From contig NZ_JABXKM010000079.1 of the NCBI RefSeq assembly GCF_017115025.1, positions 1 through 53,527 of the forward strand: a stretch of 53,527 nt of DNA, written 5' to 3'. Source of the DNA: Nostoc sp. NOS(2021) (lineage in GTDB: Bacteria; Cyanobacteriota; Cyanobacteriia; Cyanobacteriales; Nostocaceae). The translations under genes and the position numbers were made by a program. The notes beneath the pieces are model-generated. The model was not told the origin of the DNA, did no database searches, and worked only from the letters and a program-made list of their open reading frames with translations. Below are positions 8,803-16,350 of this stretch, piece by piece (the first letter of the stretch is position 1; each line of letters opens with the position of its first letter).

Positions 8803-9516
8803 ATGGATCTTCAAACTGAAATTGATAAAGCTATAGCAGCTGTTAATTACCAGAAACTTCAAGCTGAGTTTCAAGCTCAAAATGAATTTTTGGTGGTGGA
8901 GAACTTTCTCCCTAACTCCATCATTGAGCAGTTATTGGCGCTGTTGCCATCTTTACAACCTGCTATCAACCGCAACTATATTCCCAATCATAAAAAGGGC
9001 GGTAGTATCAGCCGCTATAGCTTAGACAGCCTTGCTCCAATTTTCGGAGAGTTTTATCAACTCAGTGCCTTTTTTAAATTCCTCAACCAAATTACGGCAG
9101 AAAAACTCCTTCCCTGTCCTGAGGCTGATCCCCATACTTACGCGCTGTACTATTACACTGAGCCTGGTGATCATATTCAGTATCATTACGATACTTCTTA
9201 CTATCGCGGGAAACGCTATACAGTGTTGATTGGTTTGGTTGATAATTCATCCAGTAAGCTGGAATATCAACTCTACAAGGATATTCCTGAACGGGAGACG
9301 CAAACGCGATCGCTCTCCTTAACTCCTGGTAGTTTAGTATTATTCAATGGTGACAAACTTTACCACAGAGTTACACCTTTGGGTAAGAATGAACAGCGCA
9401 TTGTCTTGACTTTGGAGTATGTCACCGACACCCGCATGGGTATGCTAAAACGTTTTGTCTCGAATATGAAAGATGCGATCGCCTATTTCGGGTTTCGCCA
9501 GGTGTTTCGCGGTTGA
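8803..9516 (+). CDS. 2-oxoglutarate/Fe(II)-dependent oxygenase
   Basis: The 237-residue protein has the double-stranded beta-helix iron triad: His128 and Asp130 in 'YHYDTSYY', and His188 in 'YHRVTPLG'. Arg199 ('EQRIVLTLEY') is suited to bind 2-oxoglutarate. Because the metal motif is HxD and not HxG, it is expected to be a hydroxylase or desaturase and not a halogenase. The ATG at 8803 (MDLQTEID) is preferred to an upstream GTG at 8746. It sits between the CDP-alcohol transferase and the nucleotidyltransferase. A plausible but unproven role is hydroxylation of the phosphonate or of the finished lipid headgroup. Confidence 0.8.
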   Translation: MDLQTEIDKAIAAVNYQKLQAEFQAQNEFLVVENFLPNSIIEQLLALLPSLQPAINRNYIPNHKKGGSISRYSLDSLAPIFGEFYQLSAFFKFLNQITAEKLLPCPEADPHTYALYYYTEPGDHIQYHYDTSYYRGKRYTVLIGLVDNSSSKLEYQLYKDIPERETQTRSLSLTPGSLVLFNGDKLYHRVTPLGKNEQRIVLTLEYVTDTRMGMLKRFVSNMKDAIAYFGFRQVFRG

Positions 9517-9650
9517 GACGATACAGAGTTAATCTTTCTTCGATGTTAAGAATTAATTAACAAATATTGTCTTGAGCAAAAAACAGTCATATAAAATACT
9601 GGGAAAGTTTCCATATTTCCTGGTGTCATAGCTTTATTGGTGACTTGACG

Positions 9651-10406
9651 ATGAAGGCAATTATATTAGCTGCTGGCGTTGGACGACGCTTAGGTAAAGA
9701 TGGGGAAATCCAACCCAAATGCTTACTGAAATTTAACGGCAAATCTCTATTAGAGCGCCATTTGAACCATCTCCGTCATTACCAGATTGACGAAGTAGTG
9801 ATTGCTGTGGGTTATCAATCACAAAGAATTCAGGATGAAATCAAAGCATTAGGAGCCGAAAATTGGGTCAGTACAGTTTATAATCCTGATTACACTAAAG
9901 GTAGTGTAATCAGCCTTTGGACTTTACGTCAACAGCTAGTTGCTGGCGATGACATATTATTAATGGATGCAGATGTGTTGTACGATCGCCGCATCATCGA
10001 ACGACTAGTAAAGACAAATATCCCCAACAGCTTCTTGCTGGATCGGGATTTTGAACCGGGAGATGAACCCGTGAAGCTTTGTGTCAGAGATAATTATCTA
10101 GTGGAGTTTCGCAAACAAGTAGCTCTTGGTTTGGCTTATGATTTGATTGGCGAGTCAGTGGGATTCTTTCGTTTTGGAAGTGCTGCTGCTCACCGTCTTG
10201 CCACGCGCACAGGATATTATATCGCTGACGGACGACATGAAGAACCTTATGAAGAAGTAATTCGGGATCTACTGTTAGAAACTCCAGAAACATTTGGCTA
10301 CGAAGACATCACCGGATTACCTTGGCTCGAAATCGATTTTCCCCAGGATATTCAACGTGCCCAAAACGATATTTTACCTCAGATAGAAGTCGCAGAAAAT
10401 GTCTGA
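9651..10406 (+). CDS. Nucleotidyltransferase, probable cytidylyltransferase for a phosphonate or phosphocholine-like substrate
   Basis: This is a single-domain sugar-nucleotide-transferase-fold protein of about 251 residues. It shows the nucleotide-binding loop 'LAAGVGRRLGKDGEIQPK' with Lys23, and an Asp106-x-Asp108 pair in 'LMDADVL' for metal binding. It resembles LicC-type phosphocholine cytidylyltransferases and the nucleotidyl domain of PntC, which makes CMP-aminoethylphosphonate. Its place between a CDP-alcohol transferase and PEP mutase supports activation of aminoethylphosphonate with CTP. Start: ATG at 9651, two codons after an in-frame TTG. Confidence 0.82.
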   Translation: MKAIILAAGVGRRLGKDGEIQPKCLLKFNGKSLLERHLNHLRHYQIDEVVIAVGYQSQRIQDEIKALGAENWVSTVYNPDYTKGSVISLWTLRQQLVAGDDILLMDADVLYDRRIIERLVKTNIPNSFLLDRDFEPGDEPVKLCVRDNYLVEFRKQVALGLAYDLIGESVGFFRFGSAAAHRLATRTGYYIADGRHEEPYEEVIRDLLLETPETFGYEDITGLPWLEIDFPQDIQRAQNDILPQIEVAENV

Positions 10407-10419
10407 AAATATCTTTATT

Positions 10420-10738
10420 TATAGCGCTTCTGGTTTGGATGCATTACAGTCTGACCTCTCTCCTAAAAGGAGAAAGGCTTTGAGGCTTACTTCCCTTCCA
10501 GCAATAAAAGTTTTTCTACTTCCCTCTCCTCTGAAGCTACGGTGTACACACAAGTCCTTCTCACCCCCTCTAACTCCCCCTTAGCAAGGGGGAGAACCGG
10601 ATATTTCCCCCCTTGACAAGGGGGGATTAAGGGGGGTAAATCCAGGGTTTGGGCTTCATTACCAAGATGTGTGTACGCTGTAGCCTAAGAGGAGAGGGTT
10701 AGGGTGAGGTCTGTATTCCATGTAATTGAAAATCGCTA
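10420..10738. mobile_element. Nested inverted-repeat elements
   Basis: An outer element starts with TATAGCGCTTC and ends with AATCGCTAGCTATA, and carries the 'TGACCTCTCTCCT' and 'GAGGTCTGTATT' blocks also seen at 42390-42750 and 46078-46215. Inside it, from about 10535 to 10684, is a second element with termini GCTACGGTGTACACACA and TGTGTGTACGCTGTAGC and CCCCCTTGACAAGGGGGG-type hairpins. No gene is present in this gap; a short frame starting at 10399 is only repeat translation. Confidence 0.7.
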
Positions 10739-10771
10739 GCTATATTATATAAGTTGAGAAAAGTAGAATAG

Positions 10772-12427
10772 ATGCATCAAATATTTGCACCCATCGACAC
10801 CGCTGCAAACTTAAATAAGTGTGCCCAATTGCGGGTATTACTAGAATCGCCTCAACTCGACTTCATCATGGAAGCTCACAATGGAATTAGCGCCCGCATT
10901 GTGGAAGAGGCTGGATTTAAAGGAATTTGGGCGAGTGGACTAGCCCTTTCGGCTCAATATGGCGTTCGAGATAATAATGAAGCCAGTTGGACTCAAGTTG
11001 TGGAAATGCTGGAGTTCATGTCAGATGTCACCAGCATCCCCATATTATTAGACGGGGATACTGGTTATGGCAACTTTAATAATATGCGTCGCCTGGTTAA
11101 GAAGTTAGAACAGCGAGGTATTGCGGGAGTCTGTATTGAAGATAAGCTTTTTCCCAAAACCAATAGTTTCATCAACGGCAGTCGCCAAGCTTTAGCTGAT
11201 ATTGATGAATTCTGCGGCAAAATTAAGGCAGGTAAGGATAGTCAGACAGACCCAGATTTTTGCATCGTCGCCCGACTGGAAGCTTTGATTGCCGGGTGGG
11301 ATCTCTCAGAGGCAATGCGCCGAGCTGAAGCTTACCACGCAGCCGGCGCAAACGCCATCCTAATTCACAGTAAATCATCGCGTCCTGACCAAGTGCTAGC
11401 CTTTGCCAAAGAGTGGGCGGGTCGTTCCCCGTTAGTGATTATACCGACAAAATATTACAGCACTGCCACTGATGTTTTTCGCAAAGCTGAAGTTAATTTG
11501 GTCATCTGGGCAAACCACATGATTCGAGCTGCTGTTGCTAGTATGCAAGCGATCGCTAGCGAAGTGAAAGCCAGCGAAACTTTAATCAACATTGAAGATG
11601 ATATTGCACCTGTAAAAGAAATTTTCCGGCTACAAGGGGCGGATGAACTCATAGAAGCGGAAAAACGCTACTTTAACAACGGACGACAAAACACCCAAGC
11701 GATCGTTTTGGCTGCTAGCAGAGGCCAAGAATTAGCAGCGTTGACGGAAGATAAACCGAAAGTGATGTTACCCCTTGGAGGTAAACCCCTACTCAGGTTG
11801 TTGGTGGACAAATTCAAAAAACTTGCCATCAATGATATTACCGTTGTCGCGGGTTACAAAGCAGAAACTATCAATGTTCCGGGGACTAAAGTCATCCGCA
11901 ACCCAGATTATGAAACAACGGGAGAATTAGCATCTTTAGCCTGCGCTCAAACCAGTTTCAGCGAGGAGATGCTGGTGCTTTACGGCGATTTACTATTTAG
12001 AAGCTACATCCTGCGGGATTTATTAGAATGTCCTGGAGAAATTGTCGCTGTGGTTGATTCTGTGGCCAACAGCAAATCTGTTAGCGGTTCACCTGACTAC
12101 GCCTATTGCTCAATTCCAGACGACCTTTCTCTGTTTGGACAGGATGTCAATCTGTTGGACATTTCTAAAACGACACAAATGCAATTGGGTAAATCTAGCG
12201 GACGCTGGATTGGGATGCTGCGTTTGCGGAGTCAAGGTAGACAGTGGGTAAGTGAAGCACTCGATGAATTACAAAAACGACCGGAATTTAACAGTTTGGG
12301 TTTGCCAGAATTATGCAATTATTTAATCGAGCAAGGCAAACCGATCAAGGTGCTTTATATTCGCGGTAACTGGTTAGATGTTAATTCTTTAGATGATCTT
12401 GACCTTGCTTTTCAATTAAAACAATAG
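10772..12427 (+). CDS. pepM: Phosphoenolpyruvate mutase fused to a nucleotidyltransferase domain
   Basis: Residues 1 to about 300 are PEP mutase, which makes phosphonopyruvate from PEP and starts nearly all C-P bond synthesis. The diagnostic EDK-x5-NS motif is present (EDK 123-125, NS 131-132), as is the metal site '[10 protein letters not shown]' (92-101). Residues from about 305 to 551 form a nucleotidyltransferase domain with '[18 protein letters not shown]' and 'LVLYGDLLF'. Its phosphate-binding loop reads AASRGQEL, not the canonical AAGxGxRL. Mutase-cytidylyltransferase fusions are known in phosphonate headgroup clusters. The fused domain and the separate gene at 9651 could be two activating enzymes with different substrates. 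Confidence 0.95.
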   Translation: MHQIFAPIDTAANLNKCAQLRVLLESPQLDFIMEAHNGISARIVEEAGFKGIWASGLALSAQYGVRDNNEASWTQVVEMLEFMSDVTSIPILLDGDTGYGNFNNMRRLVKKLEQRGIAGVCIEDKLFPKTNSFINGSRQALADIDEFCGKIKAGKDSQTDPDFCIVARLEALIAGWDLSEAMRRAEAYHAAGANAILIHSKSSRPDQVLAFAKEWAGRSPLVIIPTKYYSTATDVFRKAEVNLVIWANHMIRAAVASMQAIASEVKASETLINIEDDIAPVKEIFRLQGADELIEAEKRYFNNGRQNTQAIVLAASRGQELAALTEDKPKVMLPLGGKPLLRLLVDKFKKLAINDITVVAGYKAETINVPGTKVIRNPDYETTGELASLACAQTSFSEEMLVLYGDLLFRSYILRDLLECPGEIVAVVDSVANSKSVSGSPDYAYCSIPDDLSLFGQDVNLLDISKTTQMQLGKSSGRWIGMLRLRSQGRQWVSEALDELQKRPEFNSLGLPELCNYLIEQGKPIKVLYIRGNWLDVNSLDDLDLAFQLKQ

Positions 12428-12479
12428 GCAGTGGGGAGTGGGGAGTTGGGAATGAGGAGGTGGAAATAAAATTTTGAAC

Positions 12480-12636
12480 TCTGAGGTTCATCAATGAAGC
12501 TTTGAGGTTCATCAATGAAGCTTTGAGGTTCATCAACGAAGCTTTGAGGTTCATCAACGAAGCTTTGAGGTTCATCAATGAAGCTTTGAGGTTCATCAAT
12601 GAAGCTTTGAGGTTGATCAACGAAGCTTTGAGGTTA
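12480..12636. repeat. Tandem repeat, 21-bp unit, about 7.5 copies
   Basis: Units of TTTGAGGTTCATCAATGAAGC lie head to tail from 12480, with variants in which AATGAA is ACGAA and one with TTGATC. The array fills the gap between pepM and the decarboxylase gene. The minus strand is open across it only because 21 is a multiple of three (repeating NLKASLM). I see no gene here. Confidence 0.95.
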
Positions 12637-12730
12637 AAGTTTTGAGTTCTGAAGTCGAAGTAATAATCTTTCCTTCCCACTCCCCATCTCAATCGTCTAA
12701 ATCCCTGAAAATTGCTGTAAATTTTTAATT

Positions 12731-13930
12731 ATGATCCAGGCAGAGGAATTTGTAGAAGCTGCGCGTAATCTTGGCTTTGGGTGGTATACTGGCGTACCCT
12801 GTTCTTTTCTCACGCCTTTTATTAACTACGTTATCAATGACGTTCAACTTAGATATATCTCCGCAGCCAATGAGGGAGATGCTGTAGCGATCGCATCGGG
12901 AGCAGCAATTGCTGGTAAACTATCTGTGGTGATGATGCAAAACTCTGGTTTGGGGAATGCTGTTAACCCGCTAACGTCCCTAAATTATATCTTTCGGATT
13001 CCACTGCTGCTGATTTGTACACTGCGAGGCGATGTCTACGACGGGCTACGCCTACGCCATTTACAAGATGAACCGCAACATCAATTAATGGGGCAAATCA
13101 CAGATAAATTGTTGGAAACTATGTCTGTACCTTGGGAATTTTTTCCCACAGACGCAGCAGAAATAGAACCCGTTTTGAAAAGAGCCACAGCCTACATGAG
13201 ACAAGAACGCCGTCCTTATGCTCTAATTATGCGTAAGGGAGCGATCGCACCCCATGCACTCACCCGTTCTTCTATTCCCGAACGAGAAAATAGTAGTAGC
13301 GCTGATATTCAGCAAAGCTTTTTTCGAGATAACAAAGAACAACGCATTTCTCGCAGCGAAGCACTAGCTCGGATTGTGGAACTAATTGATCCAGAGAATA
13401 CTGTAGTAATTGCCACCACAGGATATACGGGACGGGAACTCTTCGCCAGTCAAGACAGCGCCAATCATCTTTATATGGTCGGGTCGATGGGCTGCGCTTC
13501 CTCAATGGGATTGGGACTATCCTTAGCACGTCCAGACCTGAAGGTAGTAGTGATTGATGGCGATGGAGCAGCACTGATGCGAATGGGTAATTTTGCTAGC
13601 ATCGGCACTTATGGCGGTGCTAACTTGCTCCATATTCTCTTAGATAATGAAGTCTACGATTCCACAGGCGCACAAGCCACCGTCTCTGCGGGTATCTCCT
13701 TTGCCAAAATTGCCGAAGCGTGCGGTTACGGCGTTACATTAGCCGGAGACGACCCAGCCCTTTTAGAAGCCTTATTTACCGCAGATGCTAACACTAGACC
13801 TAAATTCGCTCATCTGAAAATCCGTCCCGGTACTTTAGAAAAGCTACCCCGACCGAACCTCACCCCGGAAGCAGTTTTACAACGCTTCATGAAACATATT
13901 GGTTCAGACCTGATAATTTCTAATTCGTAA
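12731..13930 (+). CDS. ppd: Phosphonopyruvate decarboxylase
   Basis: This thiamine-diphosphate enzyme converts phosphonopyruvate to phosphonoacetaldehyde, the step that drives phosphonate formation forward. N-terminal landmarks are 'GVPCSFLTPFINYVI', the catalytic Glu48 in 'AANEGDAVA', and 'MMQNSGLGNAVNPLTSL'. The cofactor motif starts with GDG at 277-279 and ends with 'LLDN'. Length (399) is close to the family norm. Residues 101-110 (DVYDGLRLRH), just before 'DEPQHQLMG', are not part of the usual family sequence and are encoded by a short repeat inserted in frame. The stop codon lies inside the target duplication of the next element. Confidence 0.93.
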   Translation: MIQAEEFVEAARNLGFGWYTGVPCSFLTPFINYVINDVQLRYISAANEGDAVAIASGAAIAGKLSVVMMQNSGLGNAVNPLTSLNYIFRIPLLLICTLRGDVYDGLRLRHLQDEPQHQLMGQITDKLLETMSVPWEFFPTDAAEIEPVLKRATAYMRQERRPYALIMRKGAIAPHALTRSSIPERENSSSADIQQSFFRDNKEQRISRSEALARIVELIDPENTVVIATTGYTGRELFASQDSANHLYMVGSMGCASSMGLGLSLARPDLKVVVIDGDGAALMRMGNFASIGTYGGANLLHILLDNEVYDSTGAQATVSAGISFAKIAEACGYGVTLAGDDPALLEALFTADANTRPKFAHLKIRPGTLEKLPRPNLTPEAVLQRFMKHIGSDLIISNS

Positions 13931-13932
13931 TT

Positions 13933-14069
13933 CACGCCGTGTGCAACTTTCTCTCAAACCTAACCCCCAACCCCTTCCCTACAAGGGAAGGGGAGCAAGA
14001 ATCAAAGCCTCTCTCCCTGTGGGGGAGAGGAATGGAAGCGGGGTTTTAAGAATAAGTTGCACATCGCGT
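13933..14069. mobile_element. Inverted-repeat element with TAATT duplication
   Basis: The termini CACGCCGTGTGCAACTT and AAGTTGCACATCGCGT are inverted repeats, and TAATT is duplicated at 13928-13932 and 14070-14074. The interior contains CCCTTCCCTACAAGGGAAGGGG hairpins and no gene. It separates ppd from the transaminase gene. Confidence 0.75.
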
Positions 14070-14099
14070 TAATTAATAAATTCAAAGTACAAACTCTTA

Positions 14100-14150
14100 A
14101 TTTATTAATGACTAATGACAAATGACCAATGACCAATGACTAATGACAAA
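14100..14150 (+). repeat. Heptanucleotide repeat array before the transaminase gene
   Basis: Seven-base units of the ATGACCA/ATGACTA type run into the start region. They provide several false in-frame ATG codons; the conserved protein starts at 14151. Confidence 0.8.
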
Positions 14151-15254
14151 ATGATTTTACTAAATCCCGGCCCCGTGAATTTGAGCGATCGCGTCAGAAA
14201 TGCCCTGTTGCGTCCCGATTTGTGTCATCGTGAAGTAGAATTTTCTGAACTTCAAAGCAGAATCCGCGAACAATTACTTCAAGTTTATGATCTTGGAGGC
14301 GTAGGCGTAGCCCGCCGTAGGCATCGCTGGGCAGCAGTTCTCCTCACCGGTTCTGGTACCGCAGCAATGGAAGCGATGATCAGCAGTTTAGTACCCAGAG
14401 ATGGGAAATTGCTAGTCATTGAAAACGGTGTATATGGTGAACGACTATCCAAAATCGCCAAAATCCACGGCATTGATTACATCACACTTTCCCATCCTTG
14501 GGATGCCGAAATAGATATCAACGGTTTAATCAAACTCCTGGATGAAAACACCGATATCACCCATCTCGCTGTCGTCCATCACGAAACTACTACCGGTCGC
14601 CTAAATAATTTGGTGGAACTCGCGCCAATTTGTCAAGAACGCCGCATCAAATTACTAGTGGATGGAGTTAGCAGCTTTGGTGCTGAAGAACTAAATTTTG
14701 CAGATTGGGGAATCACCGCTTGTGCTGCGACAGCTAATAAATGTCTGCATGGCGTCCCTGGAACCTCTTTTGTCATCCTGCGACGGGATGCACTGCCGTC
14801 AGTAGACACAATCCCCCGCACCTTATATTTAGATTTAGCAACCTATTGCCAGCAGCAAGACCGAGGCGGAACACCTTTTACGCAATCAGTACAGACATTT
14901 TATGCCTTAACAGAAGCTTTGCAAGAAATGGCAGAAGCCGGAGGATGGCGTGCTAGACACAGCTATTACAGCCAACTAGCAAACTTAGTCAGAGACGGGT
15001 TAGCCTCAATGGGAATTAAATCTTTACTTCCTCAAGGAATTTCATCTGTGGTTTTGAATGCCTACTATTTACCAGATAAATTCAGTTATGAAGAATTTCA
15101 CGACCAACTCAAAGCTGAGGATTATGTAATTTATTCTGGACAAGGAAATTTAGCTCAATCTATTTTTAGAGTATCAACAATGGGAGCTATTACTCACCCT
15201 GATATGGAACGATTTGTTGCTGTTGTTCAACAAATTATTTCAAAAAGACAGTAA
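14151..15254 (+). CDS. phnW: 2-aminoethylphosphonate transaminase (PhnW-like)
   Basis: This PLP-dependent class V aminotransferase interconverts phosphonoacetaldehyde and 2-aminoethylphosphonate. It starts 'MILLNPGPVNLSDRVRNALL', typical of the family, and has 'LLTGSGTAAMEAM', 'VDGVSSFGAEEL' and the PLP lysine at Lys197 in 'TANKCLHGVPG'. In a biosynthetic cluster it would run toward aminoethylphosphonate. Residues about 49-59 (GGVGVARRRHR) sit where the family normally has a short 'YDLDPEEYAAV'-like link and are encoded by an inverted copy of the same repeat found in ppd (about 14296-14326). The upstream ATG at 14136 lies in a repeat array and is less likely. Confidence 0.92.
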   Translation: MILLNPGPVNLSDRVRNALLRPDLCHREVEFSELQSRIREQLLQVYDLGGVGVARRRHRWAAVLLTGSGTAAMEAMISSLVPRDGKLLVIENGVYGERLSKIAKIHGIDYITLSHPWDAEIDINGLIKLLDENTDITHLAVVHHETTTGRLNNLVELAPICQERRIKLLVDGVSSFGAEELNFADWGITACAATANKCLHGVPGTSFVILRRDALPSVDTIPRTLYLDLATYCQQQDRGGTPFTQSVQTFYALTEALQEMAEAGGWRARHSYYSQLANLVRDGLASMGIKSLLPQGISSVVLNAYYLPDKFSYEEFHDQLKAEDYVIYSGQGNLAQSIFRVSTMGAITHPDMERFVAVVQQIISKRQ

Positions 15255-15259
15255 TTAAA

Positions 15260-15490
15260 TTAGATATATGCTGCGGACTGACTACGCAACAGTCTTGAAT
15301 CACCGTCTGAAGCAATTGTCTCAAAGCAGGAATCCATTTCGACAAAAAACTCCCAATAATCTTTGTTATATTGTGTAGCCAATCTCTTAATGACCAAATC
15401 CTCTAGTTGAGAATTGCGCTTGCCTTTCCAAAGCGTATCCGCCAAGGCAACAAATAACTCCTCAAGAGAACATTCCATTGTTTGCCAAAA
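15260..15490 (-). pseudogene. C-terminal remnant of an HD-domain phosphohydrolase-like gene
   Basis: The minus strand encodes about 72 residues, 'MECSLEELFVALADTLWKGK' onward, ending 'DSRLLRSQSAAYI'. The 'LADTLWKGKR...LEDLVIKRLA' pattern recalls the C-terminal half of bacterial HD-domain phosphohydrolases. The catalytic HD half is missing. Just upstream is a stop codon and then a GTAGGGGCAATTC palindrome, suggesting that a repeat insertion removed the front of the gene. Recognition is from memory of the family and is tentative. Confidence 0.4.
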
Positions 15491-15502
15491 CCCTGATTTT
15501 TA

Positions 15503-15556
15503 GGTAGGGGCAATTCATGAATTGCCCCTACTGCGTGTAGTTTTGCGTAAGTCCGA
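15503..15556. repeat. Partial AGGACTTACGCA-family element with internal palindrome
   Basis: It contains the palindrome GTAGGGGCAATTC/GAATTGCCCCTAC and a right terminus TTTTGCGTAAGTCC. The left terminus is missing. It closely matches the interior and right end of the element at 29341-29433. A further GC-rich inverted repeat (GTCGGCGGG/CCCGCCGAC) follows at about 15562-15615. Confidence 0.65.
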
Positions 15557-15662
15557 TGAAAGTCGGCGGGAAACTCCAACCCAAGAGTGGCTGGAGAGGA
15601 TAGCCGCCCGCCGACTTCGGGCATTGGGAATTGGGCATTGGTGACTCTTACCCATGCCCATT

Positions 15663-16118
15663 TTAACAGGGCATCAAAGCATTTAATCTCCCCAGTACTG
15701 CCATATCTTCTGCATCTAACTCCGTCGGAATACCACTGCGAATCAATTCCGAAAAGTCTTCATTGGGAACCATAACAGTCAACGTGTACAAGCGAGTAGA
15801 ACCAGTATTTTTAATCAAATGAGTACCAGTGGGAGGCACCAACAAACTATCTCCAGTTTTGATCATCGCACTTTTGCCGTCACACATGGCGATCGCTTCC
15901 CCTTTGAGGATGAAAAACATTTCCACCGCCCACTGATGGCGATTTGGCGGTGTTTGTCCACCTACATCAAAAATTTCTATGCAGCAAGTCAACGAAGTAT
16001 TAGCATTTGTCGAATCGAAGATAATTGCTAATCGATTAGAATCGTTAAGACTGATGCGATATACCTGGTAATCTTTGAGAGATTTGATAACTGGAATTAC
16101 ACAACGAGTTGCGTACAT
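15663..16118 (-). CDS. Cupin-domain protein
   Basis: This 151-residue single-cupin protein has a perfect second cupin motif, 'GDSLLVPPTGTHLIKN' (G-x5-P-x-G-x2-H-x3-N). In the first motif, 'PPNRHQWAVEMFFILKGEA', one of the two usual metal-binding histidines is an asparagine, so metal binding may be weakened or use other ligands. Such small cupins serve as epimerases, dioxygenases or ligand-binding proteins; the function is not evident. It points the same way as the cysteine hydrolase gene 230 bases upstream and may share its pathway. Confidence 0.8.
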   Translation of the reverse strand: MYATRCVIPVIKSLKDYQVYRISLNDSNRLAIIFDSTNANTSLTCCIEIFDVGGQTPPNRHQWAVEMFFILKGEAIAMCDGKSAMIKTGDSLLVPPTGTHLIKNTGSTRLYTLTVMVPNEDFSELIRSGIPTELDAEDMAVLGRLNALMPC

Positions 16119-16350
16119 TTATTTATCCCCTCTGAAGTTATCGATGGCTATGGAAATGCCTAAAATCCAAGTCCTGAATCAGAGAATTTTAGATTTTACA
16201 TTTTGGATTTGGGATTGAAGAATTCAAAATTCAAAGATGTCTGAGAGCAAGCGAATTTAAACGCGATAAAAATCTAAAATTCCTGATCGAAGAAAGAGCA
16301 TTCATACATGGGATCAATCTAAAATCCAAAATCCAAAATCCAAAATTGAT
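16119..16350. repeat. Short AT-rich direct repeats between cupin and hydrolase genes
   Basis: Repeated AAAATCCAAAATCC and TTCAAAATTCAAA words fill this 230-base gap. No gene is seen. Confidence 0.5.

Noticed and set aside
8803-9516. Idea that the 2OG oxygenase is a halogenase
   Set aside because: The iron motif is HxD with the Asp present, while halogenases of this class have Gly or Ala there.
10399-10584. Short plus-strand frame overlapping the cytidylyltransferase stop
   Set aside because: After a few codons it runs into a repeat element; there is no protein-like conservation.
12381-12692. Minus-strand open frame repeating NLKASLM
   Set aside because: It is the translation of a 21-bp tandem repeat; the open frame follows from the unit length and has no start signal or homology.
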